Below, in pieces: positions 18,514 to 27,580 of a stretch of 64,000 nt of DNA; within the stretch, counting starts at the first letter, position 1, and the number at the start of each line of letters is the position of its first letter. The stretch spans positions 310,001-374,000 of the forward strand of contig NZ_BMMT01000002.1 in the NCBI RefSeq assembly GCF_014646075.1, read 5' to 3'. This stretch comes from Saccharopolyspora thermophila (GTDB lineage Bacteria > Actinomycetota > Actinomycetes > Mycobacteriales > Pseudonocardiaceae). The translations under genes were made by a program, and so were the position numbers. The notes below the pieces were generated by a model that ran no database searches, was not told the origin of the DNA, and worked only from the letters and a program-made list of their open reading frames with translations.

Positions 18514-18537
18514 CCCGGGATTGCCGAATCTGCCGGG
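18514..18537. terminator. Terminator between convergent permease and nei genes
   Basis: CCCGG-GATT pairs with AATC-CCGGG with a 2-nt bulge and a GCCG tetraloop, filling the gap between the two convergent stop codons. Confidence 0.55.
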
Positions 18538-19317
18538 TCAGGGTTGGCAGTGGTGGCAGTGGTAGGCCACCCGGGACTCGAGGCCGCTGCCCAGGCAACC
18601 GCGGCTGACCGGGCCGCCGCAGCGCAGGCAGGTCCGACGGCCGTACACCCAGTGCTCGGTGCCGCGCCGGAGGCTCGTCGTCGTGGACTGCTCGGGATGC
18701 CAGGCGTTGCGCAGCAGCAGTTCCCGGCACAGCCGCACCGCGCGGACCGCGTCCACCTCCGCGACCGGTGTCCACGGCGACCGTCCCAACAGGAAACACA
18801 CCTCGGTCTGGTAGAGGTTGCCGACACCGGCCAGCACCGACTGGTCCAGCAGCGCGCGGCCGATCTCCCGGCCCGGGTCGGCGGTCAGCCGCCGCACGGC
18901 CTCGGCCTCGTGCTCGGCGCCCCACTCCGGGTCGAGCACGTCGGGGCCAAGGTGGCCGACCAGCCGGGACTCCGCCGAGGTCGGCAGCCAGGCCAGGTCG
19001 TGCAGGTTGAACCCGACCGCCACCCGCTCCGCAGTGGCCAGCACCGCGCGCACCTGGTGCGCCGGTCGCCGCCAGCGGGCGCCGGGGGAGTAGAGGTGCC
19101 AGGCACCGTCCATCCGCAGGTGGTTGTGCAGGGTGTGGTCGTCGTCGAAGCGGATCAGCAGGTGCTTGCCGACCGGGCGCACCGCCCGCACCGAGCGCCC
19201 CACGAGGTCCAGAGTGGACAGTCTCGGGTGACGCAGTTCGCCGCGGGTCAGCACCTGCCCGGCGAGCGCCTCGTGCAGCCGGTGGCAGGTGAGGAAGACG
19301 GTGTCGCCTTCGGGCAG
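18538..19317 (-). CDS. nei: Endonuclease VIII-like DNA glycosylase (Fpg/Nei family), CTG start
   Basis: The protein has the Fpg/Nei fold markers: a ...VGKHLLIRF strand, NLYQTEVCFLLG with the H2TH region, and a C-terminal zinc finger (CLRCGG...CHHC). The catalytic PEGDTVF N-terminus is encoded immediately upstream of the first ATG/GTG (19254) and begins at a CTG at 19315-19317. Family enzymes begin M-P-E-G-D, with Pro as the Schiff-base nucleophile. I therefore set the start at CTG, giving 259 residues. A GAGGGGCGG stretch about 10 nt upstream can act as a ribosome site. It is the third gene of the parA-lysE-nei operon, 7 nt after the exporter. Confidence 0.85.
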   Translation of the reverse strand: MPEGDTVFLTCHRLHEALAGQVLTRGELRHPRLSTLDLVGRSVRAVRPVGKHLLIRFDDDHTLHNHLRMDGAWHLYSPGARWRRPAHQVRAVLATAERVAVGFNLHDLAWLPTSAESRLVGHLGPDVLDPEWGAEHEAEAVRRLTADPGREIGRALLDQSVLAGVGNLYQTEVCFLLGRSPWTPVAEVDAVRAVRLCRELLLRNAWHPEQSTTTSLRRGTEHWVYGRRTCLRCGGPVSRGCLGSGLESRVAYHCHHCQP

Positions 19318-19324
19318 GGCCGGA

Positions 19325-19963
19325 TCACCGCCCCTCGACCGCCAGCTTGAGCCCGAGCGCGACCAGCACCGTCGCGGTCACCCGGTCCAGCCAGGCCCGC
19401 ACCCGCTGCCGCTGGAACAGCGCGCGGGCCCGATCCGCCAACCACACCAGCGCCGTCGACCACAGCAGGCCGAGCGAGATGTGCGTGGCCACCAGCAGCG
19501 GGCCCCAGGCGAACGCGGCCGGGCCGGGCGGCAGGAACTGGGGCAGCAGGCTGACGTACAACACACCCACCTTGGGGTTGAGCAGGTTGGTGGTCACCCC
19601 GGCCCGCAACGCCGTCCACGTGGTCAGCCGCGCCGGGTTCCCCGGCGCCTGGTCGACGTCCCAATCCTGGTTGCGCCGCAACGACTTCCACAGCGCCGAC
19701 CCGCCGAGCCACAGCAGGTAGGCCGCGCCCGCCACCCGAACGACGTCGTAGGCCAGCTGCGACGCGGTCAGCAGCGCGGTCAGCCCGGCGACGCTGGCGG
19801 TGCCCCACACCAGGCAGCCGAGGTTGATGCCGAGAAAGGTGGCCACCCCGGCGCGGCGTCCGCCGAGCAGCGAGTGCCGCAGGACGAGCATGGTGTCCAG
19901 GCCGGGGGTCAGCACGCCGATCAGCGCCACCAGCGCGAACGCGGAGAAGGCCGCGATGGTCAT
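19325..19963 (-). CDS. LysE/RhtB-family amino-acid exporter
   Basis: The 212-residue protein has about six membrane segments and the family start FVALIG...LTPGLDTMLVLRHSLLGGRRAG, with the GxxxGxxxG-like turn after it, then NPKVGVLYVSLLPQF, characteristic of RhtB/LysE. It would export an amino acid or related metabolite; the substrate is unknown. The ATG overlaps the parA stop (ATGA), showing a coupled operon. Confidence 0.88.
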   Translation of the reverse strand: MTIAAFSAFALVALIGVLTPGLDTMLVLRHSLLGGRRAGVATFLGINLGCLVWGTASVAGLTALLTASQLAYDVVRVAGAAYLLWLGGSALWKSLRRNQDWDVDQAPGNPARLTTWTALRAGVTTNLLNPKVGVLYVSLLPQFLPPGPAAFAWGPLLVATHISLGLLWSTALVWLADRARALFQRQRVRAWLDRVTATVLVALGLKLAVEGR

Positions 19964-20793
19964 TCGGCACCGTCCAGCAGTTCGTCGTCGCTCTCGGAGT
20001 GGCGGGACCGCCCGGCGCGCAGCGTCCGGGCCAGGATCAGGTTGAACGCCAACGCCACCTCGCGCGCGCCGGGGGTACCCCACTGGTGGATCGGCATGCA
20101 CGCGCCCTGCGCCTGCTGCACGGCCAGCCGGTCCGGCAGCGCCACCGGCATCACCAGCGGCCCGAAGATGTCACGCAGTTCGTCGATGCGGAACTGGTGC
20201 TCGTGCGAGCGCGGCCGGACCCGGTTGACCACGACGCCGAGCGGTTGCAGGCGCGGATTGTTGGACTCCCGTTCGGCATGCACGGCCTCGAAGGCGCGCT
20301 GCACCCCGGAGACGGCGAAGATGGTCGGCTCGGTGACCAGCAGCGCCCGGTCGGCGGCGATCAGCGCGGAGCGGGTCAGCCGCCCCAACGACGGCGGGCA
20401 GTCCAGCAGCACCAGCTGGTAGGGCAGCTCGCCCTCGGCGGTCAGTCCATCCAGTTCGGACAGTGCTTCGGTGAGGCGGGACAGGTGCCTGCCGTCCGGG
20501 TGGTGCCCGTTGTGGTTCTCGGCGTCCTCCGAACCCACCAGGACGTCGACCTCCTCGCCCCAGGAGCTGCCCGTCACCGCGGCGCGCAGCACCGCGGGCC
20601 GGGGGTCGGCGAGCACGTCGCTGAGCCCCTTGCTGGTCGGCTCCGGCTCCAGGCACGCGGTCGCGTTGCACTGCGGGTCGAGGTCGACGACGAGCGTCCG
20701 AACCCCTCGGCGCATGGCGGCCGAGGCGAGACCGAGCACCACGGTCGTCTTGCCCACGCCGCCCTTGAGACTCAGCACTGCCACCGTCTGCAC
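19960..20793 (-). CDS. Orphan ParA/MinD-type ATPase
   Basis: The 277-residue protein has the deviant Walker A KGGVGKTT at residues 10-17, a VDLDPQCNAT Walker A' segment and LLDCPPSLG as Walker B, so it is a dimerising P-loop ATPase of the ParA/Soj type. No parB, parS or helix-turn-helix partner lies nearby, which argues against being the main chromosome partition pair. The GTG start sits 6 nt after TAGGCT and is probably leaderless. It is the first gene of the operon with lysE and nei. Confidence 0.9.
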   Translation of the reverse strand: MQTVAVLSLKGGVGKTTVVLGLASAAMRRGVRTLVVDLDPQCNATACLEPEPTSKGLSDVLADPRPAVLRAAVTGSSWGEEVDVLVGSEDAENHNGHHPDGRHLSRLTEALSELDGLTAEGELPYQLVLLDCPPSLGRLTRSALIAADRALLVTEPTIFAVSGVQRAFEAVHAERESNNPRLQPLGVVVNRVRPRSHEHQFRIDELRDIFGPLVMPVALPDRLAVQQAQGACMPIHQWGTPGAREVALAFNLILARTLRAGRSRHSESDDELLDGAE

Positions 20794-20799
20794 GCTCGT

Positions 20800-20805
20800 A
20801 GCCTA
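20800..20805 (-). promoter_or_regulatory. -10 element of a leaderless parA promoter
   Basis: On the minus strand TAGGCT lies exactly 6 nt before the GTG start; no Shine-Dalgarno sequence is present. Confidence 0.6.
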
Positions 20806-20969
20806 CGGAACCGGCGGGCCCGAGAGGTGTGCTGGCGGACAAATCTTGATCCGCACACCACCGAATCCCGTTCACGGCGGCGCGTGTGGAGCTCGGCCAG
20901 GCCGACGCGCGTTCCCCCCAGCCGGTGTTCGCCCCCGCACCGGCGAGCGAAGCGGTCCAGGCGTTCTCC

Positions 20970-20975
20970 TACGCT
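20970..20975 (+). promoter_or_regulatory. -10 element of a leaderless methyltransferase promoter
   Basis: TACGCT stands 7 nt before the ATG at 20983, with no ribosome-binding site between. Confidence 0.5.
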
Positions 20976-20982
20976 GCTACCC

Positions 20983-21714
20983 ATGAGACCAGACGCCGTC
21001 CACCACGTGCTGGAAACCGAACTCGCCGACGCCCGGCAGCGGCGTGCCGGGCGCCCGCCGCGGGTCCTCGACGTGGGCGGGGGAAGCGGGGTGTGGGCGG
21101 TGCCGCTGGCCTCCGCGGGCTGCTCGGTGACCGTCGTCGACCCGAGCCCCAACGCGCTGGCCACGCTGCAGCGCCGCGCGGTGGACGCCGGTGTCGCCGA
21201 CCGGATCACGCCGCTGCAGGGCGACACCGACGCGCTGTCGGCGCTCAGCCCGGCGGGCGGCGCGGACCTGGTGCTCGCGCACGGCCTGCTGGAGGTCGTC
21301 GACGATGTCGAGGCGGCGCTCGCGGCGATGGTCGCGGTCACCGCCCCGGGCGGCGCGGTGTCCGTGCTGGTGGCCAACCGCTACGCCGCCGTCCTGGCCT
21401 GGGCGCTGGCCGGGCGCGTGGCCGAGGCACTGGAACTGGTGCGGGCCCCGGACGGGCGGCTGGCGGGCACCTCCGACACGCTGCAGCGCCGGTTCGACAC
21501 CGACGGCCTGCGGCAGGTGCTGACCGCGGCCGGGCTGACCGTGGAACTCGTGCAGGGCCAGGCCGTGCTCAGCGATCTCGTGCCCGGCTCGGTGCTGGAC
21601 GCCAACCCGAGGGCGGCCGACGCGATGGGCGAGCTGGAGCGGGTGGCGGCCCAGCGGCCGCCGCTGCGCGACATCGCGACACGCCTGCACGCCATCGGCC
21701 GCGTCCCCGCCTGA
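20983..21714 (+). CDS. SAM-dependent class I methyltransferase
   Basis: The 243-residue protein has motif I VLDVGGGSGVWAVPLA near residue 28, an acidic end of beta2 (VTVVDPSP), and motif post-I/II LVLAHGLLEVVDD, all typical of a class I Rossmann methyltransferase. The substrate cannot be inferred. It is divergent from the parA operon. The ATG at 20983 is chosen from the leaderless promoter. Confidence 0.85.
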   Translation: MRPDAVHHVLETELADARQRRAGRPPRVLDVGGGSGVWAVPLASAGCSVTVVDPSPNALATLQRRAVDAGVADRITPLQGDTDALSALSPAGGADLVLAHGLLEVVDDVEAALAAMVAVTAPGGAVSVLVANRYAAVLAWALAGRVAEALELVRAPDGRLAGTSDTLQRRFDTDGLRQVLTAAGLTVELVQGQAVLSDLVPGSVLDANPRAADAMGELERVAAQRPPLRDIATRLHAIGRVPA

Positions 21715-21812
21715 CCACCGGCGACCAGCGGGCGAGGCGGTTCGGCGGTGCCGGTTGGGCCGGAACGCGGCAGCGATCACTGCCCCGAGGGGATGATGTC
21801 GGTAACCTCGCA

Positions 21813-21830
21813 AGTCCCGGTGCCGGGACT
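21813..21830. repeat. Perfect 18-bp palindrome between the methyltransferase and DUF3040 genes
   Basis: AGTCCCGG-TG-CCGGGACT is fully self-complementary in its arms. It may terminate the methyltransferase transcript (loop GGTGCC) or be an operator for the next gene; a TATCCT -10-like hexamer follows at 21857. Confidence 0.45.
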
Positions 21831-21963
21831 GGGTAGTCGTCGCGTCGCCGGAACCGTATCCTCAGTGGTGACGCCCCCAAGCGTTCGCCGGTCCCCAACC
21901 TGGGTGGGCATCAGCCCACCGGGTCTCCGGCGCCACCGAGAGACCTGTGCCGGAGGAGGAGTC

Positions 21964-22365
21964 ATGCCACTCTCCGAGCACGAGCAGCGACAGCTCGAAC
22001 AAATCGAGCGCGCGCTCTACGCCGAGGACCCGAAGTTCGTCTCCACGGTGCGTGGAGGACGACTGCAACGCCCCTCGAGGCGTCGACGTCTGCAGGGCGT
22101 CGCCGTCTTCGCGCTGGGGCTGGCCCTGCTGGTCATCGGTGCGGTGATCCCGGCGCTACGGCCGGCTGACATCCCCGTCATGAGCGTGGTTGGCTTCCTC
22201 GTGATGTTCGGCGGAGCAGTGATCGTCCTGTCCGCGATGCGTGGCGGGGACGACTTCGAGTCGATGCCGGAGAGCGGCGAGCGGCCGAGGTGGAACCGCG
22301 GTGCTGAGCGGGGCTCGTTCGCCCAGCGGATGGAGGAGCGCTTCCGCAAGCGCTTCGAGCAGTAG
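21964..22365 (+). CDS. DUF3040 small membrane protein
   Basis: The 133-residue protein starts with MPLSEHEQRQLEQIERAL, the hallmark of the actinobacterial DUF3040 family, followed by a basic stretch, two membrane helices (about residues 45-65 and 70-90) and a charged tail. Family members lie close to mraZ in mycobacteria, as here, but have no known function. GGAGGAG precedes the ATG by 3 nt. Confidence 0.88.
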   Translation: MPLSEHEQRQLEQIERALYAEDPKFVSTVRGGRLQRPSRRRRLQGVAVFALGLALLVIGAVIPALRPADIPVMSVVGFLVMFGGAVIVLSAMRGGDDFESMPESGERPRWNRGAERGSFAQRMEERFRKRFEQ

Positions 22366-22379
22366 GAACAAACACAGCG

Positions 22380-22407
22380 ATCGCCGCCAGCCTGGTCTGG
22401 CGGCGAT
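22380..22407. terminator. Terminator after the DUF3040 gene
   Basis: ATCGCCGCCAG and CTGGCGGCGAT form a perfect 11-bp stem with a 6-nt loop, followed by TTC; it also faces the convergent transglutaminase gene. Confidence 0.75.
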
Positions 22408-22503
22408 TTCGGCTGCGCGGGGTGTGACCGGGTACCGCCGTCGTGGTCCGCGCGCCACCACTTCGATCTCCCCGGAATCCCGCACCCGTCCGCGGGCGGT
22501 GGG

Positions 22504-24753
22504 TCAGGTGGTCGGCACCAGGCGCAGGACCGAGCGCGGGAACAGCCGGGCGCGCCAGTCCAGCGGGGCCGAGCGGCGGATGCTGTTCAGCACCTCGTCC
22601 AGGGTCTTCGGCAGGTCCGCGTCCGTGGCATGGCCCGGCGGGGCATACCACTCCCGCTCGACCGCCACCACCAGCTCCCGCAGCGCGCGGGCGCCGTCCG
22701 CGTCCAGCCCGTGGTGCTCGATGAGCCCGGTCGCCACCTTGCGAACCGTGTCGGCCACCCCGAGCTGCGCCCCGCGATCCTCGAACTCGTCCATCACCTC
22801 GCGCCAGGCCAGGCTCGCCGCACCTTCCGCCCCGGTGGCAACAGCGCGCAACCGCTGTCGACGCCGCACCTCGCGCACCACCGCCGGGCTCGCCAGCAGC
22901 GCCAGCACCACCACCAGCACGCTGACCACGACCGGCCACGGACCGCTGCTCGCCTCGCCGCGCGGTGCCTGCGGCATGCCCCCGGCGTCCGCGTCGGCCG
23001 GCCGGTCCGCACCGACCACCGGGCCCGCCTCGGACGGCGTCGGGGCGCTGGTCTGGCCGGGAGGCGGCGCCAGCGGCCGAACCGGGTTCAGCTCGTTGTC
23101 CAGGAACTCCGGCAGCGCGGTGCGGCCGTCGTCCAGCGGGGTCGGGTCGAAGGTCTGCCAGCCCCAGCCCGGGAAGTACGCCTCGACCCACGCGTGCGCG
23201 TCCTCGGTGGTGATCACCCGCTCGTCGCCGTCCCGGTAGCCGGGGGTGAAGCCGATGGCCACCCGCGACGGGATGCCCACCGCGCGCAGCAGCACCGCCA
23301 TCGACGAGGCGAACTGCTCGCAGAAGCCGCGCCTGCCGCGGAACAGGAAGTCCGACAGCGCGTCACTACTGGTCGCCGGGGCGGTCTCCAGGTCGTAGCG
23401 GAAGCCGTTGGCGGGATCGGTGAAGTACCGGTTGAGCGCGACGGCCTTGTCGAACGCGGTGGGCGCGTCCGCGGTCAGCTGCCGGGCCAGTTCCGCAACG
23501 CGCGGCGGGATGCCGTCGGTGTCCAGGTACTCGGGAGCGATCCCCAGCGGCCCCTGCGCGGTGCGCAGCTGGTCCGGCGTGGGGTTCGGCACGAGTAGCC
23601 GCTCGCTGTACGGGCGGCTCTCCTGGTTGGTCTGGGTGAACACGATGCCGGCGGCCGGGTCGTAGCGGTAGTTCTCGCCCATCCCGCCGACCGCGAGTGG
23701 CACCCCGAACACCGGCAGCCACGGGTCGCGGTAGCCGATCGGTTCGATCTGCACCTGCTGTGTGACGCCCGAGCCGATGGTGGTGCCCTCCGGCAGAGGC
23801 AGCGGGGCGTTGGTGGGCACTCCCTGGGTCAGGCCCTCCAGCTCCCAGCCGCGCTGCGGGTTGAACCTGCGCAGCGTCATCGCGCGCAGGTAGGTGTCCT
23901 GCTGCAGGCCGCGGACCCGGAACAGCTCGACGACCCGGTCCCGGTTGAGCTGGCCGCGCAGCGAGGTGAACGGCTGCAGCCCGATGCCGTCGGTGCCGCC
24001 GAACTCCTCCGGTACCGCGCCCGGCAACCGGCCCTCGGTGCCCACGCCGGTGAACGCCGCGCCGGTGACCAGCGCGATCACCCCCGCCATGCCGGCGACT
24101 GCGGCGGTGGTGCGGCCGAAGAGCGTGTGCGCCACCTGGCTGCGGTCCTCGTGCTGTCGCCACCTGCGGTGCTGCCCGCCGCAGGCCAGCAGCAGGGCGT
24201 AGCCGAGCGCTCCGGCGGTGAAGCTCCACCACGGCAGCATGTCGTTGGCCAGCGACGCGGGGATCGCGAACACGCACAGCAGCACCAGGCCGGTCACCGC
24301 GGGGCTGCGCAGGGCCACCGCGATCACGTCCACGACCACCGCCACCAGGCCCAGCCCCAGGCACAGCAGCGTCTGGAGAGCGGGCTCGGCGGGGACCGGC
24401 GGTACGCCCGTGCGCACCACCTCACCGGCCCTGGCCAGCAGCTCACCGAGTTCGCCGACCGCCGCGGGACCGGGCAGCACACCCAGCACGGCCTGGTCGG
24501 CGAACAACGCCGCCAGGACCACCAGCAGCGTCATGAGCTGGGCGAACACCGTCAGCGCCGGTGGCCATCGCAGTCGGCGCCCGAGCACACCCGCGGCCGC
24601 GACGGCGAGCACCGTGCACACCGCGGGGAACGCCCAGCCGGCGCCGGCGAGCACCCCGGAGAACGCCGTCGCCGAGCACAGGACCGCCAGCGCGCCCGCG
24701 GCGGTGACGACCAGCGAGGTGTCGATCGAGGTGCCGGTCCGGTGCTCGGTCAC
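22504..24753 (-). CDS. Membrane transglutaminase-like protein (TgpA/DUF3488 family)
   Basis: The 749-residue protein has five to seven N-terminal membrane segments, a large extracytoplasmic part and one more membrane segment near residue 610. The transglutaminase-like core includes GFCEQFASSMAVLLRAVGIPSR (catalytic Cys), DAHAWVEAYFPGWGW (catalytic His) and FDPTP (Asp). A C-terminal DUF4129-like domain follows. It is the third gene of the moxR-DUF58-tgpA operon, a common actinobacterial set of unknown physiological role. The GTG start overlaps the previous stop (GTGA). Confidence 0.92.
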   Translation of the reverse strand: MTEHRTGTSIDTSLVVTAAGALAVLCSATAFSGVLAGAGWAFPAVCTVLAVAAAGVLGRRLRWPPALTVFAQLMTLLVVLAALFADQAVLGVLPGPAAVGELGELLARAGEVVRTGVPPVPAEPALQTLLCLGLGLVAVVVDVIAVALRSPAVTGLVLLCVFAIPASLANDMLPWWSFTAGALGYALLLACGGQHRRWRQHEDRSQVAHTLFGRTTAAVAGMAGVIALVTGAAFTGVGTEGRLPGAVPEEFGGTDGIGLQPFTSLRGQLNRDRVVELFRVRGLQQDTYLRAMTLRRFNPQRGWELEGLTQGVPTNAPLPLPEGTTIGSGVTQQVQIEPIGYRDPWLPVFGVPLAVGGMGENYRYDPAAGIVFTQTNQESRPYSERLLVPNPTPDQLRTAQGPLGIAPEYLDTDGIPPRVAELARQLTADAPTAFDKAVALNRYFTDPANGFRYDLETAPATSSDALSDFLFRGRRGFCEQFASSMAVLLRAVGIPSRVAIGFTPGYRDGDERVITTEDAHAWVEAYFPGWGWQTFDPTPLDDGRTALPEFLDNELNPVRPLAPPPGQTSAPTPSEAGPVVGADRPADADAGGMPQAPRGEASSGPWPVVVSVLVVVLALLASPAVVREVRRRQRLRAVATGAEGAASLAWREVMDEFEDRGAQLGVADTVRKVATGLIEHHGLDADGARALRELVVAVEREWYAPPGHATDADLPKTLDEVLNSIRRSAPLDWRARLFPRSVLRLVPTT

Positions 24754-26003
24754 GGCAGCACCTCCGATTCGGGTGCGGTGGTCTCCCGGCACAGCTGGCG
24801 CCAGACCTCGGCGACGGACGCGCGCGGGCCGTCGGCGATGGCCACGGTCCACCCGGCCGCCCGCAACCGGCGGGCGGTCTGCGCCGGGTCGACCCCCCCG
24901 CTGGCCTCGCCGTTCCAGGCGCGCACGTCGAGCAGCAGCGCGAGGCTGCGGGACTCCTGCGGGCGCAGCTTGGTGAGCTCGGCGACGGCGGCGCCGGTCG
25001 TCTCGCCCAGCACGGCGATCAGCTCGTGGCCGCCGCCCGGGTCGCGGCTGCACTCCAGGTCGCGCTGCGGGGAGGTGCGCACGGCCGCCAACGCGTCCAG
25101 CACCGCGTCGTCGTTGCGGGCGCCGTCGGCCGGACCGGCGCCCCCGGCCAGCACCTGGCCGTCCTCGGTGACCAGCCGGACCTGCTGCCCGTGCCGGTGC
25201 AGGTGCAGGCAGATGCTGGCCACCGCCGAGACCGCCCACTCCACGCTGCTGCGCGCCCCGCTGCCGCGGTGCGCCGCCGAACGCCGGTCAAGCAGCACGG
25301 TCACCCCGCCGTGCCAGGGCCGTTCCTCCACCCGCACCATCAGCTCGTCACGGCGCGCGGTGGACTTCCAGTGCACCCGCCGGATGTCGTCGCCGTACCG
25401 GTACTGCCGCACCATCACGTCGTCCTCGCCGTGCCCGGCCCGCAGCCGGGTGGTGCCGTCCTCGCCGGTGCCCAGCCCGCAGCCCGCGGGCAGCCCGGAC
25501 AGGGCGACGACCTCGGGCACCGCGACCAGGCGGCTGCGCCCGGCCAGTTCCCGCTCGAACTCGGAAAGCCCGAACGGGTCGCCGATCCAGGTCCGCAGCG
25601 GGCCGATGTGGTGGATACCGCGCAACGTGGGCCGCACCGGGTACGCCAGCATCGTGCCGCCGTGCCGACGCACCGAACCCAACCGGAACCGGGGGCGGCC
25701 ACCGAGCGCGTGGGGGGCGTTGTCCTCCAGCACCAGGCCGCCGACCGGCAGCCGCCCACCACCCGAGACGTGCACCCGCACGATCGACTGCCCGCCGACC
25801 GGGATGCGCTGCGGCACCACCTCGCGCCGGGCCGCGATGCCGAACCGCGCCCGGCTGGACAGCAGCAGCGCCAGCAGCGGCAGCGCCACCACGAAAGCCG
25901 CCACCCGTAGCAGGTCCCGCTCGTCGAGCACCAGCGCGCAGGCACCGGCGGCCACGCCCGCCGCCACCAGGCAGCGCCCGCGGATGGTCAGTCCGGAGAG
26001 CAC
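24750..26003 (-). CDS. DUF58 domain protein
   Basis: The 417-residue protein has two N-terminal membrane segments and the DUF58 core with [24 protein letters not shown] near residue 210, followed by a von Willebrand-like region (GVTVLLDRR). Such proteins partner MoxR ATPases in membrane-linked assembly or metal insertion. It starts 2 nt after moxR ends and overlaps the transglutaminase gene by 4 nt. Confidence 0.92.
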   Translation of the reverse strand: MLSGLTIRGRCLVAAGVAAGACALVLDERDLLRVAAFVVALPLLALLLSSRARFGIAARREVVPQRIPVGGQSIVRVHVSGGGRLPVGGLVLEDNAPHALGGRPRFRLGSVRRHGGTMLAYPVRPTLRGIHHIGPLRTWIGDPFGLSEFERELAGRSRLVAVPEVVALSGLPAGCGLGTGEDGTTRLRAGHGEDDVMVRQYRYGDDIRRVHWKSTARRDELMVRVEERPWHGGVTVLLDRRSAAHRGSGARSSVEWAVSAVASICLHLHRHGQQVRLVTEDGQVLAGGAGPADGARNDDAVLDALAAVRTSPQRDLECSRDPGGGHELIAVLGETTGAAVAELTKLRPQESRSLALLLDVRAWNGEASGGVDPAQTARRLRAAGWTVAIADGPRASVAEVWRQLCRETTAPESEVLP

Positions 26004-26005
26004 GG

Positions 26006-27025
26006 CTACCCGCGTTCGCTGTCGCCGCGGGGCACCGGGATGCGGGTCAGCAACTGCCGCACCAGGTCGGTTGCCGAACGCCGCGCCGCGCGGGCCTCGC
26101 TGGTCAGCACCAGGCGGTGCGCCAGCACCGGGATGGCGATGGCCTGCACGTCGTCCGGGATGACGAACCGCCGCCCCGACAGGGCGGCCTGCGCGCGGGC
26201 GGCCCGCACCAGCTGCAGCGTCGACCGGGGCGAGGCGCCCAGCCGCAGCTCGGGCAGCTGGCGGGTGGCGGTGACCAGGTCAATCACGTAGCGGCGGATC
26301 CTGGTGGACAGGTGCACCTGGCGCACCGCGCGCAGCAGCTCCTGCACCTCGGCCGCGTTGGCGACCGGGCGCAGGTCGCGCAGCGGGTCGTGCCCGGCGT
26401 GCTCGTCGACCATGGCCAACTCGGCCTTGGCGTCCGGGTAGCCGATCGACACCCGGGTGGTGAAGCGGTCCCGCTGCGCCTCCGGCAGGGCGTAGGTGCC
26501 CTCCATCTCGATCGGGTTCTGGGTGGCGATGACCATGAACGGCGCCCGCAGCGGGTAGGTCTCGCCGTCGACGGTGACCTGGTTCTCCTCCATGCACTCC
26601 AGCAGCGCCGACTGGGTCTTCGGGGAGGCCCGGTTGATCTCGTCGCCGACGATGATGTTGGCGAACACCGGGCCGGGCCGGAACTCGAAGCTCTCGGACT
26701 GCCGGTTGTAGATGGACACCCCGGTGATGTCGCTGGGCAGCAGGTCGGGCGTGAACTGGATGCGGCTGACGGTGCAGTCGATGGACCGGGCCAGAGCCTT
26801 GGCCAGCGAGGTCTTGCCGACCCCGGGCACGTCCTCCAGCAGCAGGTGCCCCTCGGCGAGCATGGTGACCAGTGCCACGCGCACCACCTCGGGTTTGCCG
26901 ACCAGGACCTGCTCGACGTTGGCCGCGATGCGCTGGATGGTGTCGTGCAGCTCGTCGATGCTCGGCGTGTCGCGGACGTCCGCGGCGGTGCCGGCCGTGC
27001 CGGAGAGCTGAACTTCGGGCGTCAC
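26006..27025 (-). CDS. MoxR-type AAA+ ATPase
   Basis: The 339-residue protein has Walker [17 protein letters not shown] near residue 75, Walker [10 protein letters not shown], a sensor ATQNP, and the MoxR segment [14 protein letters not shown]. MoxR ATPases act as chaperones with VWA/DUF58 partners, here the next gene. The GTG at 27025 is preceded by AGGAGGTGGC at 5 nt, the best ribosome site in the region. It heads the operon and is divergent from mraZ. Confidence 0.94.
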   Translation of the reverse strand: MTPEVQLSGTAGTAADVRDTPSIDELHDTIQRIAANVEQVLVGKPEVVRVALVTMLAEGHLLLEDVPGVGKTSLAKALARSIDCTVSRIQFTPDLLPSDITGVSIYNRQSESFEFRPGPVFANIIVGDEINRASPKTQSALLECMEENQVTVDGETYPLRAPFMVIATQNPIEMEGTYALPEAQRDRFTTRVSIGYPDAKAELAMVDEHAGHDPLRDLRPVANAAEVQELLRAVRQVHLSTRIRRYVIDLVTATRQLPELRLGASPRSTLQLVRAARAQAALSGRRFVIPDDVQAIAIPVLAHRLVLTSEARAARRSATDLVRQLLTRIPVPRGDSERG

Positions 27026-27401
27026 GCCACCTCCTGCGTGTTGCTGCGGCACACTGCGGTCGGTTCGCCGGAACGGCCGCTCATGCAAGCCTCCAAGGTC
27101 TGCGGCCGACGGGCGGTTGCGACGTCCGCGCCGACGCGCGCGAGCGGCGGCCCACCTGGCCACAGCGTGCACGTGCAGTGTGCCAAACCGGCGGTGCCCC
27201 GCGGGACACCCGCGTCGACCTGGCCCCACTCCGCCCCACCCCGGCGGCGCGGGTCGGGTCGGGTGCAACGGGCCCCGAGCATAACGGCGTGCCCCGCCGG
27301 GTTGATCAAGGTCGCCGCGCCGATTCGCCCCACTTCCCGCCCACGCGTCACTACCTGCGCAAACACCGCTTTCACCGCCGGGGGAACCGGGGCGGTTCGT
27401 G
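27026..27401. other. Intergenic region between moxR and the mraZ promoter
   Basis: About 375 nt without a credible gene. A minus-strand open frame here is low-complexity, driven by CCCCAC repeats. The stretch holds two minus-strand GTGGGG boxes near 27224 and further CCCAC elements around 27328-27344; otherwise nothing is recognisable. Confidence 0.6.
27224..27239 (-). promoter_or_regulatory. Paired MraZ-like boxes on the minus strand, facing moxR
   Basis: Read on the minus strand, GTGGGG occurs twice at exactly 10-bp spacing (plus-strand CCCCAC at 27224 and 27234), the same word and period as upstream of mraZ. It lies about 200 bp before the moxR start. Confidence 0.4.
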
Positions 27402-27429
27402 TTGACCGTGGAGCGAAGTGGGGTACTGT
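27402..27429 (+). promoter_or_regulatory. mraZ promoter
   Basis: TTGACC (27402) and TACTGT (27424) are separated by 16 nt, a good housekeeping-sigma promoter. The predicted transcript leader to the mraZ ATG is about 145 nt. Confidence 0.65.
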
Positions 27430-27443
27430 GGGGCCAGGTGGGG
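27408..27443 (+). promoter_or_regulatory. MraZ-binding box array overlapping the mraZ promoter
   Basis: GTGGAG, GTGGGG, GTGGGG and GTGGGG start at 27408, 27418, 27428 and 27438, exactly 10 bp apart, with a weaker CGGGGG at 27448. MraZ is known to bind tandem TGGGN-type repeats at one helical turn. The array fills the -35/-10 spacer and runs downstream, so binding should block transcription (autorepression). Confidence 0.75.
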
Positions 27444-27580
27444 CGAACGGGGGTCCCGCCACCCTTGATGGGCACCGCCCTCGACGGGCTCAGCTCTGGA
27501 CGGGCACGGCTCGCGCGGGCATCGGGGTGTGGACCCGGGACGCCGGCCGGGCGGTCCGGGCCGGGGGGAGGTGGACCGGG

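Noticed and set aside
27022-27462. 146-codon minus-strand frame upstream of moxR
   Set aside because: Pro/Ala-rich translation that comes from the CCCCAC repeats. It runs through the mraZ promoter and MraZ boxes, and moxR has its own strong start at 27025.
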